Assembly: GCA_033239125.1 (NCBI GenBank)
Contig: BSWB01000003.1
Coordinates: 138,794,320-138,858,319, forward strand
Direction: 5' to 3'
Length of the DNA stretch: 64,000 nucleotides
From: Fagopyrum homotropicum
Taxonomy: Eukaryota > Streptophyta > Magnoliopsida > Caryophyllales > Polygonaceae
The notes below the pieces were generated by a model. The model was given only the letters and a program-made list of their open reading frames with translations, did no database searches and had not been told where the DNA came from. The position numbers and the translations under genes are program-made. Of the stretch, positions 11,701 through 22,957 are shown piece by piece (the stretch's first letter is position 1; every line of letters begins with the position of its first letter).

Positions 11701-12449
11701 CCTTGAGAAGCATTCGATGTCTCCTTAGAAGTTTCTAAGGGTGATGAGTGTGTGGGAGAAGAGTTAGAAGAAGTTGAAGAAGTGTCTCGATCACTTCTTT
11801 CCACGCCCAAAATTACGGGTTCCTCATGGCCTCCACGGCCGTGGTTTAGGGCGTGGAAAGGAAATACGGTTGTCATATCTTCTCCACGACCGTATAACTC
11901 CCTGGAGTGAGGTACGGTTTTGGTTGTGAAATCCACGGCCGTGGAATACAGGGTATGACCGTGGATTCTCACGTTTTCTGCCTCATCGTGGAGTTTTTCA
12001 AACTCCACTTCACCCATCTCTTCTTGTGCTTCTAAGGCTTCAATTGCCTCATTGCACTCTTCTTCTTCCCCTACATTGGTTAGACTCATAGTGATAACCT
12101 TTTGTAAAGGATCGTTAAAGAGAATCGCACTTACCTCCTCCCTAGACAAACCCTCTTCATCTTGGATATCGAAAATATCCTCATCAAAGATTGGCTCCTT
12201 CACTAGAGTAGAAAGAACGAACTCTACTTTCTCCTCTCCTATATCAAAAGCGAGTCTACCATTCTTGCAATCGACTATGCAGCCGGAAGTTGCAAGAAAC
12301 GGTCTTCCGAGTATGATCGGGACCGGACTATCTGCAGGAATGTCAAGCACGACAAAATCAATGGGAACAAAGAATTTACCTAGCTTGACCGGGACGTCTT
12401 CTACAATACCGACGGGGCGAGTGATGGATCGATCCGCCATGTATAACAC
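8772..12449 (-). pseudogene. pol: Element B pol: protease end, RT, RNase H, integrase, one nonsense codon
   Basis: Reading from 12449: the end of the protease (PVPIILGRPFL), an acidic linker containing HGRG-type peptides encoded by the ACGGCCGT motif, then RT with WRMCIDYRKLNN, FCYLDGYSGFFQI, MPFGLCNAPATFQRC and the catalytic FMDDFSVYG near residue 504, RNase H (CDASDVAIGA, YTDHAAIRYLL), integrase zinc finger and DDE core. A TAA at 9309-9311 splits off the last 171 codons, which stay in the same frame to 8772. This is the same TAA as in element A. The 5' end is separated from gag by a short templated patch that breaks the frame. Confidence 0.92.
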
Positions 12450-12597
12450 AACGCATCGTATGTCACATCGTATGTGACATCTCCCACTCCTATGGGTCGC
12501 CTAAACCGATCTTCCTACACAATGCAAGTGGTATGATGCTCACACTTGTTCCTAAATCACACAACGCATCGTATGTGACATCTCCCACTCCTATGGG
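12447..12597 (-). repeat. Templated patch that disrupts the gag-pol frame of element B
   Basis: A stretch reading ACAACGCATCGTATGTGACA plus the next about 25 bases occurs intact at about 12551-12597. A copy lies at 12447-12492, with an extra partial repeat of ATCGTATGTCAC. In D the corresponding site instead encodes KPVKMM. The copy looks like short-range template switching or gene conversion; it removes those codons and shifts the frame between gag/protease and pol. Confidence 0.75.
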
Positions 12598-14733
12598 AAC
12601 GCAAAATGACCCCGGATCCATTAGCTTTGGGGGCATTTTCTCCTTCATGGTTTTGATGAGATCCGAAGAATCCGAACTCATCTTAACCTCTCCGAAGTCT
12701 TCTAGCTTCCTCTTGTTAGAGAGGAGCTCCTTCAAGAACTTGCCATAAGCCAGCATACCTACAATAGCATCAATAAATGGTATATTAATATGCAGCTTGC
12801 TCATGAGTTCTATGAACTTACCGAATTGTTTATCTAGGCGCGCTCTCGCTCTAGATTGAGGGAATGGTAGGGGAGGTTTATAAGCTGGAGGAGGAACGTA
12901 GACATCTTCCTTCTCCTTCCCCTTCTCTTTGTCTTTCTCTACGGGGACTTCAACGAACTTAGGCTGCGGATCGGTGGTAGTCACTCCGCTCCTAGTTGTG
13001 ATTGCCATAACCCTTCCCTTAGGGTTGTCCTCCGTCTTTCCTGGAAGTTTCCCTTGATTCCTAGGAACTTCCTCCACATGGTTGAACATTTGGTTTTCCA
13101 AAACCTTTTGAGCTTTGTCAACCTTAGAAATTTGATCATCAACCTTAATGATGCGGTTCTCCAACCCTTGTAGTTTTCCCGAAATCGTTTCCAACATGGG
13201 ATCGGGCTTCTCCTTCCCCGAAATGTTTCCTCTATTAGATGATTGCCCCTGGCTTCTCAAAGGAGTAGAGGAAGAGGAAGGTGGAGTTAGTGAATTAGAA
13301 TTGGAAGGATAAGAGTTACCGGAATTTTGTTGATTGGAGCGCCAATTGTTGTTACTTGAACCCCTATTGTTGTTCCAATTGTTGTTCCGGCCGTTATTAT
13401 TGTTGTTGTTGCCATTCCAATTGTTGCTCCGGTTATTATTCCGGTTGTTGTTGTTGTTGCGGTTTGTGTTATCACCACCATTGTTGTTGCCCAAATAACC
13501 AACATCCTTCTCTTGTTGCTTTGGGAAGTTGGTCTTGATAGCCTCCTTCAACTCTTTGATTTCATTGTTGAGGGAGAAAATCTGATTTTGAGCTTCATGT
13601 GTGAGCTTTGCTCCTTGCTCCACACGATTTCCCTCCACTTTCCGATGGGAATACTTCTCTATGACTCTTGCTTGCTTCTCAATGAAGTCCCAAGCGTCAT
13701 CTTCCCTCATGTCCATGAATGTTCCACATGAGAGGGATTGGAGGTTGAGTTGCGTTCCCGCATCTAACCCCTTGTAGTAGATCTCTAGCAATGCAAGCTC
13801 GGATATGCCATGATGAGGGCAATCCAATAACAAGTCCTGAAACCTTTCCCATGATTGAAACAAACTTTCGTTAGGTCTCATGGAAAAAGCATTAATCTTA
13901 CCTCTAAGTTCCGCCGTTTTGGATGGCGGAAAGAATTTGGTGAGGAATTCCGCGGAAAGGTCTTCCCACGTGTCTATTTTCCCCCTAGGAAGAGCTTGGT
14001 ACCAAGACAACGCTTTCCCCTTCAAGGAGAAGAAGAAAGGTTTGAGCTTATAGTTGTTGGTAGTAGCGCTCTTTGGTCTCATTGTCTCCATCATACACTC
14101 AAAGTTCTGCAAGTGTTGGTGTGGAGATTCAGCACTTGTCCCGCCAAATTGGTTTTGGCGAACAAGAGTAATGACTTGAGGGTTGAAGCTAAACCCTTGC
14201 ACATCATCAGCATCAAAGTTCACGCCCAAACGGCGTGGTTGTTGTGTTGGATCCATTCGTTTGCCAAGAGTTCTTGGCTCTTCATCTACACGTTCGATCC
14301 TTGCATTCCTTGGTGGAACACGACGATTAGCAGCTCCCCGTGGATGGAAAGGATTCACATTGATCGTGGGGTCAATCACCTCTAACGGTGGCATGGAAGA
14401 ATCACTATCATCAGCGGATGAGTGACCTTTTCTTCTAGATCTTGATGCTCTTCTTGAGGATTTCTTGCTTCCCTTATTCTTAAGGTCGCTTAGTTCTATC
14501 CTCATTTGGAAGATCATGTCTTGTAGATTGTTAACTTGAGATTGATGACGATCCATTTCATCCTGGCGAAGGGTCTCATTCCATTGGAGTTGAGCTTCCT
14601 TCTCCGCCAACTCTGCTTGAAGATCACGTTCGTGTCCTTCAGCCATCTTCTTTTCCTTGTGCTTTTGCCTTAAAGTTTTCTCTAGCTCTTGATCAAGAGG
14701 TAAGAGATCTTCGGTGTTCCTAGACCTGCGCAT
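12490..14733 (-). CDS. gag: Element B gag plus protease active site (747 codons)
   Basis: The frame starts MRRSRNTEDLLPL, matching D. Residues 15-95 are a charged coiled coil, followed by an Arg/Ser-rich basic patch. About 215-330 are the Retrotrans_gag core (FFFSLKGKALSWYQALP, FLTKFFPPSKTAELRGKI). Residues about 415-470 are Asn-rich (NNN runs with Arg, Gly, Trp); no CCHC zinc knuckle is visible. Near residue 720 the retropepsin motif reads DLGTSVSIIP (D has DLGAS). The frame then stops after GLGDP because of the templated patch. In D the same protein continues into pol, so this is the amino-terminal half of a broken gag-pol polyprotein. Confidence 0.9.
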   Translation of the reverse strand: MRRSRNTEDLLPLDQELEKTLRQKHKEKKMAEGHERDLQAELAEKEAQLQWNETLRQDEMDRHQSQVNNLQDMIFQMRIELSDLKNKGSKKSSRRASRSRRKGHSSADDSDSSMPPLEVIDPTINVNPFHPRGAANRRVPPRNARIERVDEEPRTLGKRMDPTQQPRRLGVNFDADDVQGFSFNPQVITLVRQNQFGGTSAESPHQHLQNFECMMETMRPKSATTNNYKLKPFFFSLKGKALSWYQALPRGKIDTWEDLSAEFLTKFFPPSKTAELRGKINAFSMRPNESLFQSWERFQDLLLDCPHHGISELALLEIYYKGLDAGTQLNLQSLSCGTFMDMREDDAWDFIEKQARVIEKYSHRKVEGNRVEQGAKLTHEAQNQIFSLNNEIKELKEAIKTNFPKQQEKDVGYLGNNNGGDNTNRNNNNNRNNNRSNNWNGNNNNNNGRNNNWNNNRGSSNNNWRSNQQNSGNSYPSNSNSLTPPSSSSTPLRSQGQSSNRGNISGKEKPDPMLETISGKLQGLENRIIKVDDQISKVDKAQKVLENQMFNHVEEVPRNQGKLPGKTEDNPKGRVMAITTRSGVTTTDPQPKFVEVPVEKDKEKGKEKEDVYVPPPAYKPPLPFPQSRARARLDKQFGKFIELMSKLHINIPFIDAIVGMLAYGKFLKELLSNKRKLEDFGEVKMSSDSSDLIKTMKEKMPPKLMDPGSFCVPIGVGDVTYDALCDLGTSVSIIPLALCRKIGLGDP

Positions 14734-14757
14734 GCACTCAAAGTGATATCAAATGAC

Positions 14758-15011
14758 GAGAGCAAGCTCCCAAGCTTGACAACCGGCTACCGAATTCGGC
14801 CGAAACCAAATCCCCGGAAACGGCGCCAAAAACTTGTTCTTTGGTGAAACTCTGTTCCGTTGCCGGAACAAGAACTTCGTATGTACCTAAGAACACAAAC
14901 CTGCAAGAACACTCAAAAGAGATATCAAATAACAAGAGCAAAGCTCCCAAGCTTGACAACCGATAACCGAATTCGGCCTAAACCAACTCCCCGGCAACGG
15001 CGCCAAAAACT
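14758..15011 (-). other. Duplicated leader and primer-binding site, element B
   Basis: The outer primer-binding site at 14989-15005 reads TGGCGCCGTTGCCGGGG on the minus strand, complementary to the 3' end of plant tRNA-Asp. A second copy lies at 14812-14828 with one mismatch (TTTCC for TTGCC). The surrounding leader, from the AACAAG junction through the CCAAGCTTG region, is duplicated with a period of about 177 bases. Element D has a single copy. No coding region is supported here. Confidence 0.85.
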
Positions 15012-16735
15012 TGTTCGCCCCTAAACGTGCGTGCAAATAAGCTTTAAATTTATAAAACTAGAATCAAGCAAGCGAACCCGCAGTGTACGGATCGACGTAG
15101 TTAAGCAAGAATTCCAGAGTATCGAACACAGGGATTTGGGTGGGAACAAATTCAATTGCAGATTATCAAGCGAGTAAATATGAGAGTTTTGCAAATATTG
15201 GGAAAACAACAATCCTAAAGATCCAAGTATCCAGCTGTGGCAATCGATTCAAGACATACTTGATATAAAGACAGAGTTGAGATATGCAAAGGTATACTAA
15301 AGTAAGGTAATCGTACGGTGAAGTTCCAAAAACCTTATGTAACTCACCTACAAGACACTCTCTAGACAGGTTGTTGAGGCTTCAATATAGAAAGATTCTA
15401 AAGGCAAGAATTAATGTCAAATACCCAAACTTGTAATCCAAGGATCAAGACTAACTAAATCGATTAAGGTTGTGACACTCACAATCGAGGTAGAGGTTGT
15501 TGAGGCTTCACTACCACCTAGAAAAGGCAAGCCTAAACTAAGTTAAAGCAAATCTTTAACTTTGGATTAAAGTAAAAGCAGGTTCGTAAACTTAAGGGAA
15601 ATTACGGGTAGATCTTGATACTCCACGGCCGTGGAACTCAAGAACAAACCGTGATTTAGGGTTCGTCGACGATTCTCTCTAACTCTCAGGGTCTAATCTG
15701 TTTACGATCGATCTATCATCATCTAAGCCACAACTATCAACCCTTCACCTTAGAATTGTTAAGGGTTTTTAGCCAATAACAGTCATGTTGATATCAAATT
15801 CAAGAATTAAAAGATAGAAAGATGAAAACTTCCGAAAACTTTCAATAAACTTCAAACCAATCTCAAAGTCACAATCAAGAATGAATGTTGTCAATAGATT
15901 GAGAATAAGGCAAACAAACACAATCTTAGGAAAGAGGGAAGAACGGGATGTCAATCCGTCTTCTAAATCAAACCTAAACAAGAAGAGAAATCTTCTTGCA
16001 ACAATCTTCCAAAAACTTCGATCTTCCGCCAATCCGGAAATCTCAACAGCGATCTCCACCAAAAGTGCGAGATTAGGGCAAATCCAAGCACGAACTTCGA
16101 TCTCCAACGAGATGTAAATGCCTCTAAGCGAAGGTGTAAGCCAAGGTCTAAAGCGAGGTGACGGAATTTCTCTTCGTCCGTCTTTTTATAGGGCAGGATA
16201 AAATATCGGCCCGGCCCAATCTTCAAAAGATCGTGGCTTCAAAATGTGGCGAAAAAGATCGCCAAGATCACGGTCGTGGAATGTTCCACGACCGTAATTT
16301 AGAGCGTGGAAATCAACACGGTTTGAACCATGGATTCCACGACCGTAATAGTTACTGGAATGCATCACGCCTCTCTTTGCAAGGTTCCACGGCCGTGGAA
16401 CTAAACGTGGTTTGTAGTACGGCCGTATTTTAGAGCGTGGTTTAGGGCAAGAACGTGATTCTTCCCTAGCCTCGTGCATTCCCCAAGTTGAACTCCATTT
16501 TGCTCCTAATAATGCCCTCAATCCATGGACATACTCAATCAACTCTTCTTTGCTCGATTCCGTTCGGAAATGACTCTCAATTACCTATAATCAACATAAA
16601 GCTAGTGTAGACATCCATATCGACAATATAGGCAAACTAGCTCACAAATGCAACAATGCTAAATCAAATACTATCAATATGAATCAAATACACTTAGAAA
16701 ACGTGCCTAAAATATAACAATATTTCATGCTAACA
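15012..16735 (-). repeat. 5' LTR of element B (1724 bp)
   Basis: On the minus strand it starts TGTTAGCATG and ends CGTTTAGGGGCGAACA, next to the tRNA-Asp primer site. It carries the TATA box at 16182-16190 and palindrome motif clusters at 16260-16445 and 15600-15660. Confidence 0.92.
16182..16190 (-). promoter_or_regulatory. LTR TATA box, element B
   Basis: TATAAAAAG on the minus strand after GCCC, at the same LTR position as in the other elements. Confidence 0.65.
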
Positions 16736-19217
16736 CCCGTACAGGTGGTTCCGAAGAAGGGAGGAATGACGGTCATCACCAACAAAAACAATGAACTCAT
16801 TCCTACACGAACCGTAACAGGATGGCGGATGTGTATAGACTACCGCAAGCTAAACAACGCGACGAGGAAGGATCATTTCTCACTACCCTTCATCGATCAA
16901 ATGCTTGAAAGGTTAGCACAACATTCACACTTTTGCTATCTTGACGGTTATAGTGGTTTCTTTTAGATCCCGATACACCCGGATGATCAAGAGAAGACCA
17001 CGTTCACGTGCCCGTGGGGTACGTTTGCCTATAGGAGGATGCCGTTCGGGCTTTGCAACGCCCCAGCTACCTTTCAAAGGTGCATGATGGCCATCTTCTC
17101 GGAATATATAGAGGAAATCATGGAGGTTTTTATGGATGACTTCTCCGTTTATGGTTCCTCTTTTGACAATTGTCTTTCTAACCTTGCTCTTGTGTTACAA
17201 AGGTGTGAAGACACTAACCTAGTTCTTAATTGGGAGAAGTGTCAATTTATGGTGAAAGAGGGCATTGTATTAGGACACTTAATCTCTAGTAGAGGGATTG
17301 AGGTGGATAAAGCTAAGATAGAGACAATAGAAAAGCTTCCTCCCCCAACTTCGGTGAAAGGGATAAGAAGTTTTCTAGGCCATGCTGGATTTTATAGGCG
17401 TTTCATAAAGGATTTCTCTAAGATATCAAAGCCGCTTACAAATCTATTGATGAAGGATGCAGTTTTTGATTTTTCCCTTTGAGGTTATGTGTGATGCAAG
17501 TGACGTAGCTATAGGAGCTTTCCTTGGGCAAAAGAAGGAAGGACGAACCCACGCTATCTACTACGCTAGCAAGACGCTAGATGAGGCGCAGCTCAACTAC
17601 GCCACTACCGAAAAGGAATTCTTAGCAATTGTATATGCAATTGACAAATTTCGCTCTTATCTTGTAGGTGCAAAGGTGATTGTATACACGGATCATGCTG
17701 CGATCCGGTATCTACTTGCAAAGAAGGATGCGAAGCCAAGGCTAATTAGATGGATTCTTCTCCTACAAGAATTCGATCTAGAGATCTGCAACAAGAAGGG
17801 TTCGGAAAATTCTGTTGCGGATCATTTGAGTCGTCTAACACATCTAGAGGATGACCACCTACCTATAGATGACTCCTTTCCGGACAAGCATTTACATATC
17901 ATAGAGGAGTGCATCGACGTGATCACCAAAGGTAACGAACCATGGTTTTCTGATTTTGTTAACTATTTGGTTTGTCAGGAATTACCACCCGGATTATCCT
18001 ATGCACAAAGAAAAAAGTTCTTTAAGGATGTTCGGGAATACTTTTGGAATGAACCTCTCCTCTTCAAGAGAGGTCCGGACGGCATTATTCGGCGATGTGT
18101 GCCGGAAGATGAGATGCAAAGTGTCATCCGTCATTGTCATTCACTACCTTGTGGAGGACACGCTAGTTCGAACAAGACTAGCGCTAAGGTATTGCAATCT
18201 GGATTCTTTTGGCCTACTCTATTTAAAGATGTGCAAACCTTTGTTTCCTGCTGCGATGCTTGTCAAAGAACAGGGAATATATCTAGGAGGAATGAGATGC
18301 CTCTCAACAACATCCAAGAGGTGGAGATCTTTGACGTTTGGGGAGTAGACTTCATGGGACCTTTCCCATCATCTTGTGGAAACCAATACATACTTTTAGC
18401 GGTGGATTATGTTTCGAGATTGGTTGAAGCAATTGCCTCTCCCACCAATGATGTCATGGTAGTGGTTAAGTTCTTTAACAAGACCATCTTCCCACGATTT
18501 GGGACACCACGGACTATCATTAGTGATGGAGGTTCTCACTTCATTAACCGACGCTTTGAAGCCCTTTTAGCTAAGTATGAGGTGACTCACAAGATCGCCA
18601 CCCCTTATCATCCACAAACTAGTGGACAAGTGGAGATCTCAAACCGGGAGATCAAAGGAATCCTAGAGAAGACGGTTTCAAGGACAAGGATGGATTGGTC
18701 TTTGAAGCTAGATGACGCATTATGGGCGTACCGGACTGCATATAAGACTCCCATCGGAACAACGCCATACAACCTTGTGTATGGGAAGTCTTGTCATTTA
18801 CCGGTAGAGTTGGAGCACAAGGCGTATTGGGCAATAAAGTGGTTGAACTTCAGCATGAAGGAAGCGGGAGAGAAGCATCTCTTGGACCTCAATGAGCTTG
18901 AAGAACTTCGCTTGAACGCCTACGAAAACGCCAAGATCTATAAAGAAAGAGTGAAGCGTTGGCATGATAAGCATATCATCCCAAAGGACCTCAAAGAAGG
19001 AGATCAAGTTCTCCTCTTCAATTCAAGGCTTCGTCTCTTTCCAGGTAAGCTTAAATCTCGTTGGACTGGACCTTTTCTAATCAAACGTGTTTTTTCCCAT
19101 GGTGCAGTTGAAGTATGGGGTGAAAAGGGCGGAAGCTTTAAGGTGAACGGTCAACGACTCAAGAAGTATACACCGGAACTCCAAGCTGAAGAGTTCGCGC
19201 CCACCGCACTCGAATAA
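16736..19217 (+). pseudogene. pol: Element C pol: RT, RNase H, integrase with nonsense codon and deletion
   Basis: RT shows WRMCIDYRKLNN, MPFGLCNAPATFQRC and FMDDFSVYG. A TAG near 16964 replaces the Gln codon in GFFQIPIHP. At about 17470 roughly 80 bases are missing compared with A (the ECLDAFNTIRQ...PPDWT segment), and the frame shifts there. From 17457 a second frame is open for 586 codons to 19217 and carries RNase H (CDASDVAIGAFLGQ), the integrase zinc finger, a complete DDE core and the C-terminal tail without the TAA seen in A and B. The integrase half could still be translated only from a separate start. Confidence 0.92.
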
Positions 19218-20045
19218 GTGCGAATATGGTCTAGCTACGGTCCTTAAACAAAGCGCTTCTTGGGAGGCAACCCAAGATATTGTACTTACATTTTTGCTTT
19301 TGATTCATAACTTAGAGTAGTTTAGAAGTTTTTGTTTTGTTTTGCCTTCGATACCTTCCGGTATGTTCATGTTTTTGGATGTAGGATCAGTGGAAAAGGA
19401 AAAGAGAAGAAAAAGTTGAAGAAAATTGACGAAACTTGGACTTTGGCACATTACAGAGAGTTCCACGGCCAAAACCACGACCCTAACAGCTATAGTGACC
19501 GTAATTTTCAAAAGCCTGAGAAAAATCACCAAAACCACGGTTCCGTACAAAACCACAGCCGTGGAAACCCCTGATAGACCGTGATTTTCAAAAATTTTTA
19601 CGGCCACTATAAAAACCACGTTTTTTCACAAAACACACAAAAAATTCCCAATTCCACGCCCAAATCGCCGATTGCCTTCCCCCTCTCCCAAATTCTCGTT
19701 CGTTAATCGTTTTTAACGATTCTTTGACCAAAGTTGAAGCAAATTCCGTCACCTACAAGATCCAAGCAACGATTCGAGCGGCAACTCACCGGAGGAAACA
19801 GAATTCGGATTCCAAAATCCGAAAACCTAGGTTTTTCATTCCTTCTCTCTCTTTGTCGATTCGGCTTCGTTTTCGCTAGAATTTTTAGGAGAACTGATTG
19901 GAATTGGACTGAAATTAGTCTAGGGCTGCTTGTTGTTGAGTTTGGTGTGATTCTGCTGAGTTTTGAGAATTTGCGTAACGAACCACGGTCTCTGGGCATT
20001 CCACGGCCGTGGAACTTGAAGAACAGACCGTGGTTTCTAACAGAA
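19218..20045 (+). other. Leader between integrase and env-like gene, element C, with hairpin at 19259-19276
   Basis: The exact hairpin CTTGGGAGGCAACCCAAG is at 19259-19276. Palindrome motif clusters lie at 19465-19600 and 19985-20035. The env-like frame is open upstream to about 19734, but the shared ATG is at 20046, so this extension is treated as chance. Confidence 0.65.
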
Positions 20046-21590
20046 ATGGATCTCGTTAGGAGAATGTCTCAGAGAAATAAAAAGAGGAAAGGCAATACTT
20101 ATTCCTCTTCTAGAGCACCACCTGCTGAGCCCCCATCACCCCCATCATCACCATCACCACCTCCCCCTAGGATCCCTACTATCCATGAGGATCATCTCGA
20201 TGCTTTAGAGAGGATCCATAAGCGAGCTGTCATAGGACCTAGGTATCTACTACTTGAGGAGTTAGAGCCTCTGCATGTGGTAGGGGATCTCACTTGGCTA
20301 CTAGATAGAGCCGGATTAGTCGTCTTCTCCGCTATTCGGGAAGACGCATATGAGGAGATCACTAGGGAGTTCGTGGTCTCGTTTGAGCATAGCCACGTTG
20401 ACATGACCGTTTCTTTCCGGCTGATGGAGAGAAACTGTGATTTTTCTATTAGAGAGTTCGGAGCCTTCTTTGGGTTCCATGAGACCTTCAATGGTCGATT
20501 CCCTAGTGGCGTGTACACCAAGGATTTCTGGGAGGAGATAGCTATGATATACGCCAGCGAGGACCGCTGGCAACCTGCTGATACCAAGGCTAGGTTGATC
20601 TATCACCTAGCCTTGAAGATTGCCCATAGAGTGCTTTCTGAGTGTCTCTTCCCTAGGACAGAGACACCTCAGAAGATCAAGACGGACGAGCTGTTTCTTC
20701 TTTACTATATGCTGTACGGTAAGCCAGCTGATTGTGTCACCCTCTTAGCTTCTACTATGAGCAAGCTAAAGAACAAGAGGGCTGACAACATTGGATACGG
20801 TGGGATGGTCACCCACCTTGCTAGGCAGTTAGGGATAGACTTCTCCGCGTGCACCCGCAATGCAGCTAGACCTCTAGGACTTCAAAGCCTCATGGCGAGA
20901 GGCATTATCTTCCCTAGACATAGAGATCCACCTACAGCTGCCATGCCTTGGGAGAGTAGGACAGGTAGAGGGATTGCATGGCGTCCTGAGTATTCCATTA
21001 TGGCTGGACGCCATAACTGGAAGGAGACGTTCGCTGCCATGCATGCGAACAGACTAGTAGCACCACCCTACGTCCCCCCTGAGCCACCAATTGTAGAGGA
21101 GGAGGAGATGGGAGGAGGTGATGAGTATGAGGGAGGAGGAGGAGATCATGACTTTGGTACCTTTCCGGATCAGCCGGATGTAGTTCCCGACCCTCCTAGA
21201 CACTCTCCACGTCCTGCTAGAGCTTCAGGTTCTTCCTCTCGCCGCGCCAGCGTGAGCGAGAGACCGACGTGGATGGCGGATCCTCCTACTTGGTATGGTA
21301 CACAGCCGGACTGGATGGGAGCTCCACCATCTTGGCATGCCCAGCCACCACCTGCACCAGCACCGTCAGACGCACCGGCATGGTACAGCCAGCCGCCCGG
21401 GTGGTATGAGCAGCTACCGGAGTGGGCCACCGACCTTTCCAGCAGGGTCGGAGCCTTGGAGATCCGTGCAGACGCTAGGGATGCACGAGCCGCCGATCAT
21501 GACCGCATGATGAGAGATATTTACCGCCAGCAGTTTGGGCGGAACTATGATCCCGGCTTCTTCCCGTTCCCACCTCCACCGGCACCTTAG
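20046..21590 (+). CDS. Athila ORF1/env-like protein, element C, intact 514 codons
   Basis: The ATG (MDLVRRMSQRNKKRK) aligns with the start in A. The order is basic N-terminus, Pro/Ser spacer, ATHILA ORF-1 core (KARLIYHLALKIAHRVLSEC, ELFLLYYMLYG, NIGYGGMVTHLARQLG), acidic Gly-rich stretch, Arg/Ser patch, Trp/Pro repeats (PTWYGTQPDWMGAPPSW) and a C-terminal helix ending in a Pro-rich tail. It retains the Trp codon that is TAG in B and D, and the YSIMAGRHN segment absent in A. No membrane segment or signal peptide is evident. The frame is open although pol beside it is broken. Confidence 0.85.
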   Translation: MDLVRRMSQRNKKRKGNTYSSSRAPPAEPPSPPSSPSPPPPRIPTIHEDHLDALERIHKRAVIGPRYLLLEELEPLHVVGDLTWLLDRAGLVVFSAIREDAYEEITREFVVSFEHSHVDMTVSFRLMERNCDFSIREFGAFFGFHETFNGRFPSGVYTKDFWEEIAMIYASEDRWQPADTKARLIYHLALKIAHRVLSECLFPRTETPQKIKTDELFLLYYMLYGKPADCVTLLASTMSKLKNKRADNIGYGGMVTHLARQLGIDFSACTRNAARPLGLQSLMARGIIFPRHRDPPTAAMPWESRTGRGIAWRPEYSIMAGRHNWKETFAAMHANRLVAPPYVPPEPPIVEEEEMGGGDEYEGGGGDHDFGTFPDQPDVVPDPPRHSPRPARASGSSSRRASVSERPTWMADPPTWYGTQPDWMGAPPSWHAQPPPAPAPSDAPAWYSQPPGWYEQLPEWATDLSSRVGALEIRADARDARAADHDRMMRDIYRQQFGRNYDPGFFPFPPPPAP

Positions 21591-22957
21591 TGAGGATGAT
21601 TGATGATCCACCGTTCTAGCCGCTCCACCACCGTCTTGTGAGTTCTTTTTCTTTCTTTTTTTTCTTTATTTTCTTTTTGAACATTAGGGACAATGTTTGT
21701 TCCAAGTATGGGGTGGGGTGTGACTAATCGTTTGTAATAACTCTTACTCACTTTGTATGCTTTTATCGAGAACACCTTGCATGTTTCATTCTATTGTTAC
21801 ACGTTTCATTATTGTATTGCACGAAAACGCTTTTGAAAAACCCATAAAAATTGAAAAATTTTGAAAATTTTGTGCTTCTAAGGATAGAGATGACTTCTAT
21901 GACAATCACTACTTGTGAATTGAGTTTTGATGACAATCGCATGCTTAAACAAATAGTGAATTGAAAAGAAATTGAATGAGTTGATTATCCCTCTTTTTCA
22001 AGTTTCATAATGTGAAGAATGTTACCTAAATCATGTTGAGAAATCAAGGTTGAAATCACATGATAAGTTCTTATACATCTTGTTGAAATGATTAAGGCAA
22101 TTCGATTTTCTTTCTTCTTTCTTTGATCATTTAGCCCCTCAATGAAATAATGGCCTCCTTTACCTATCCAGGAATTTGGAGGAGTTGATACTTGGCATGT
22201 TTCATGTGGGAGGGCCATGAAAGTAAAATTTTGCATTCAAAGAATAGAAAGAACTTATAGGTTTGGGGAAGTCAATCATGACGATGAGTAACTCGGCACC
22301 ATTCACATAGCCGGGTGTTTGTGTCTTGCCAAAGTCGGATTGAGCGATATTCCTAGCGGATTATGGTATGTGCATCAAGGGTTTGAGGCATCTCGTAAAA
22401 TTGAGAAACGCCAATCTCCTAGGCTTCGGTTTTTGTGCACCTTTGTCCATAACTCCAAAAGTAAAGTTGAAAAATTATGTGAAAAGAAGAGAGCAAAGCT
22501 CTAAGTTGAAAGTGTTGCGGAAACCGCAAGAGAAAAAGCAAAGAGTTGGTTATCCACTTTCCCGGATTCGTGCACCACATTCCTTAAAAGTTTTCCTTCC
22601 CTTTTCCACATTCTAGACCTTGTTTGAAAGTCCTTAAGATCAAGAGAATGATATATGACTTGGTGATCTAAATTGAACTTTCTTATGATTGATTTTGATA
22701 ATGTTTGAAGGTTATGATGTTTACATGGAAGTTTGATCAATTCGTGAGTTTTCTTTGCTCTTTACTCTTTGATTATGTATATGAAAGTCTTATGAACGAA
22801 AGAAGCAAGGTTTGAGAATGATCTATTGACTTAGAAGCACATTCATCTAAAAGACGTTTTGATTTTGAGAATGTATCCATATTTCATCCTAACTTGAGTT
22901 TTAAAGCTTTTGAAAGACCTTGCTTGGGGACAAGCAAGTGGCAAGTATGGGGTATTT
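21591..22957 (+). other. 3' non-coding region of element C with two purine tracts
   Basis: The internal tract AAGTATGGGGTGGG is at 21704-21717 and the terminal AAGTATGGGGTATTT at 22943-22957. The conserved block (TGTGGGAGGGCCATGAAAG through GGCTTCGGTTTTTGTGCACC) spans about 22135-22470. Confidence 0.7.

Larger units (their letters stand above)
7444..16735 (-). mobile_element. Element B: Athila-type LTR retrotransposon, split by element A
   Basis: Reading on the minus strand from 16735: 5' LTR, tRNA-Asp primer site, gag, pol, hairpin and leader, and the first about 200 codons of the env-like gene, where element A interrupts it at 7443/7444. The rest of the env-like gene and the 3' LTR should lie left of A, outside the window. 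At 16735/16736 the LTR abuts the reverse transcriptase of element C, so B is inserted in C; the expected target duplication is CCCGT (16736-16740). Confidence 0.93.

Noticed and set aside
13287..13538. Thr/Ile-rich and Cys-rich ORFs over the gag Asn-rich tract
   Set aside because: They are alternative frames of the GTTGTT run that encodes the Asn-rich part of gag.
19734..20045. Longer start of the env-like gene in C
   Set aside because: The upstream extension is not conserved in A, B or D; the common start is the ATG at 20046.
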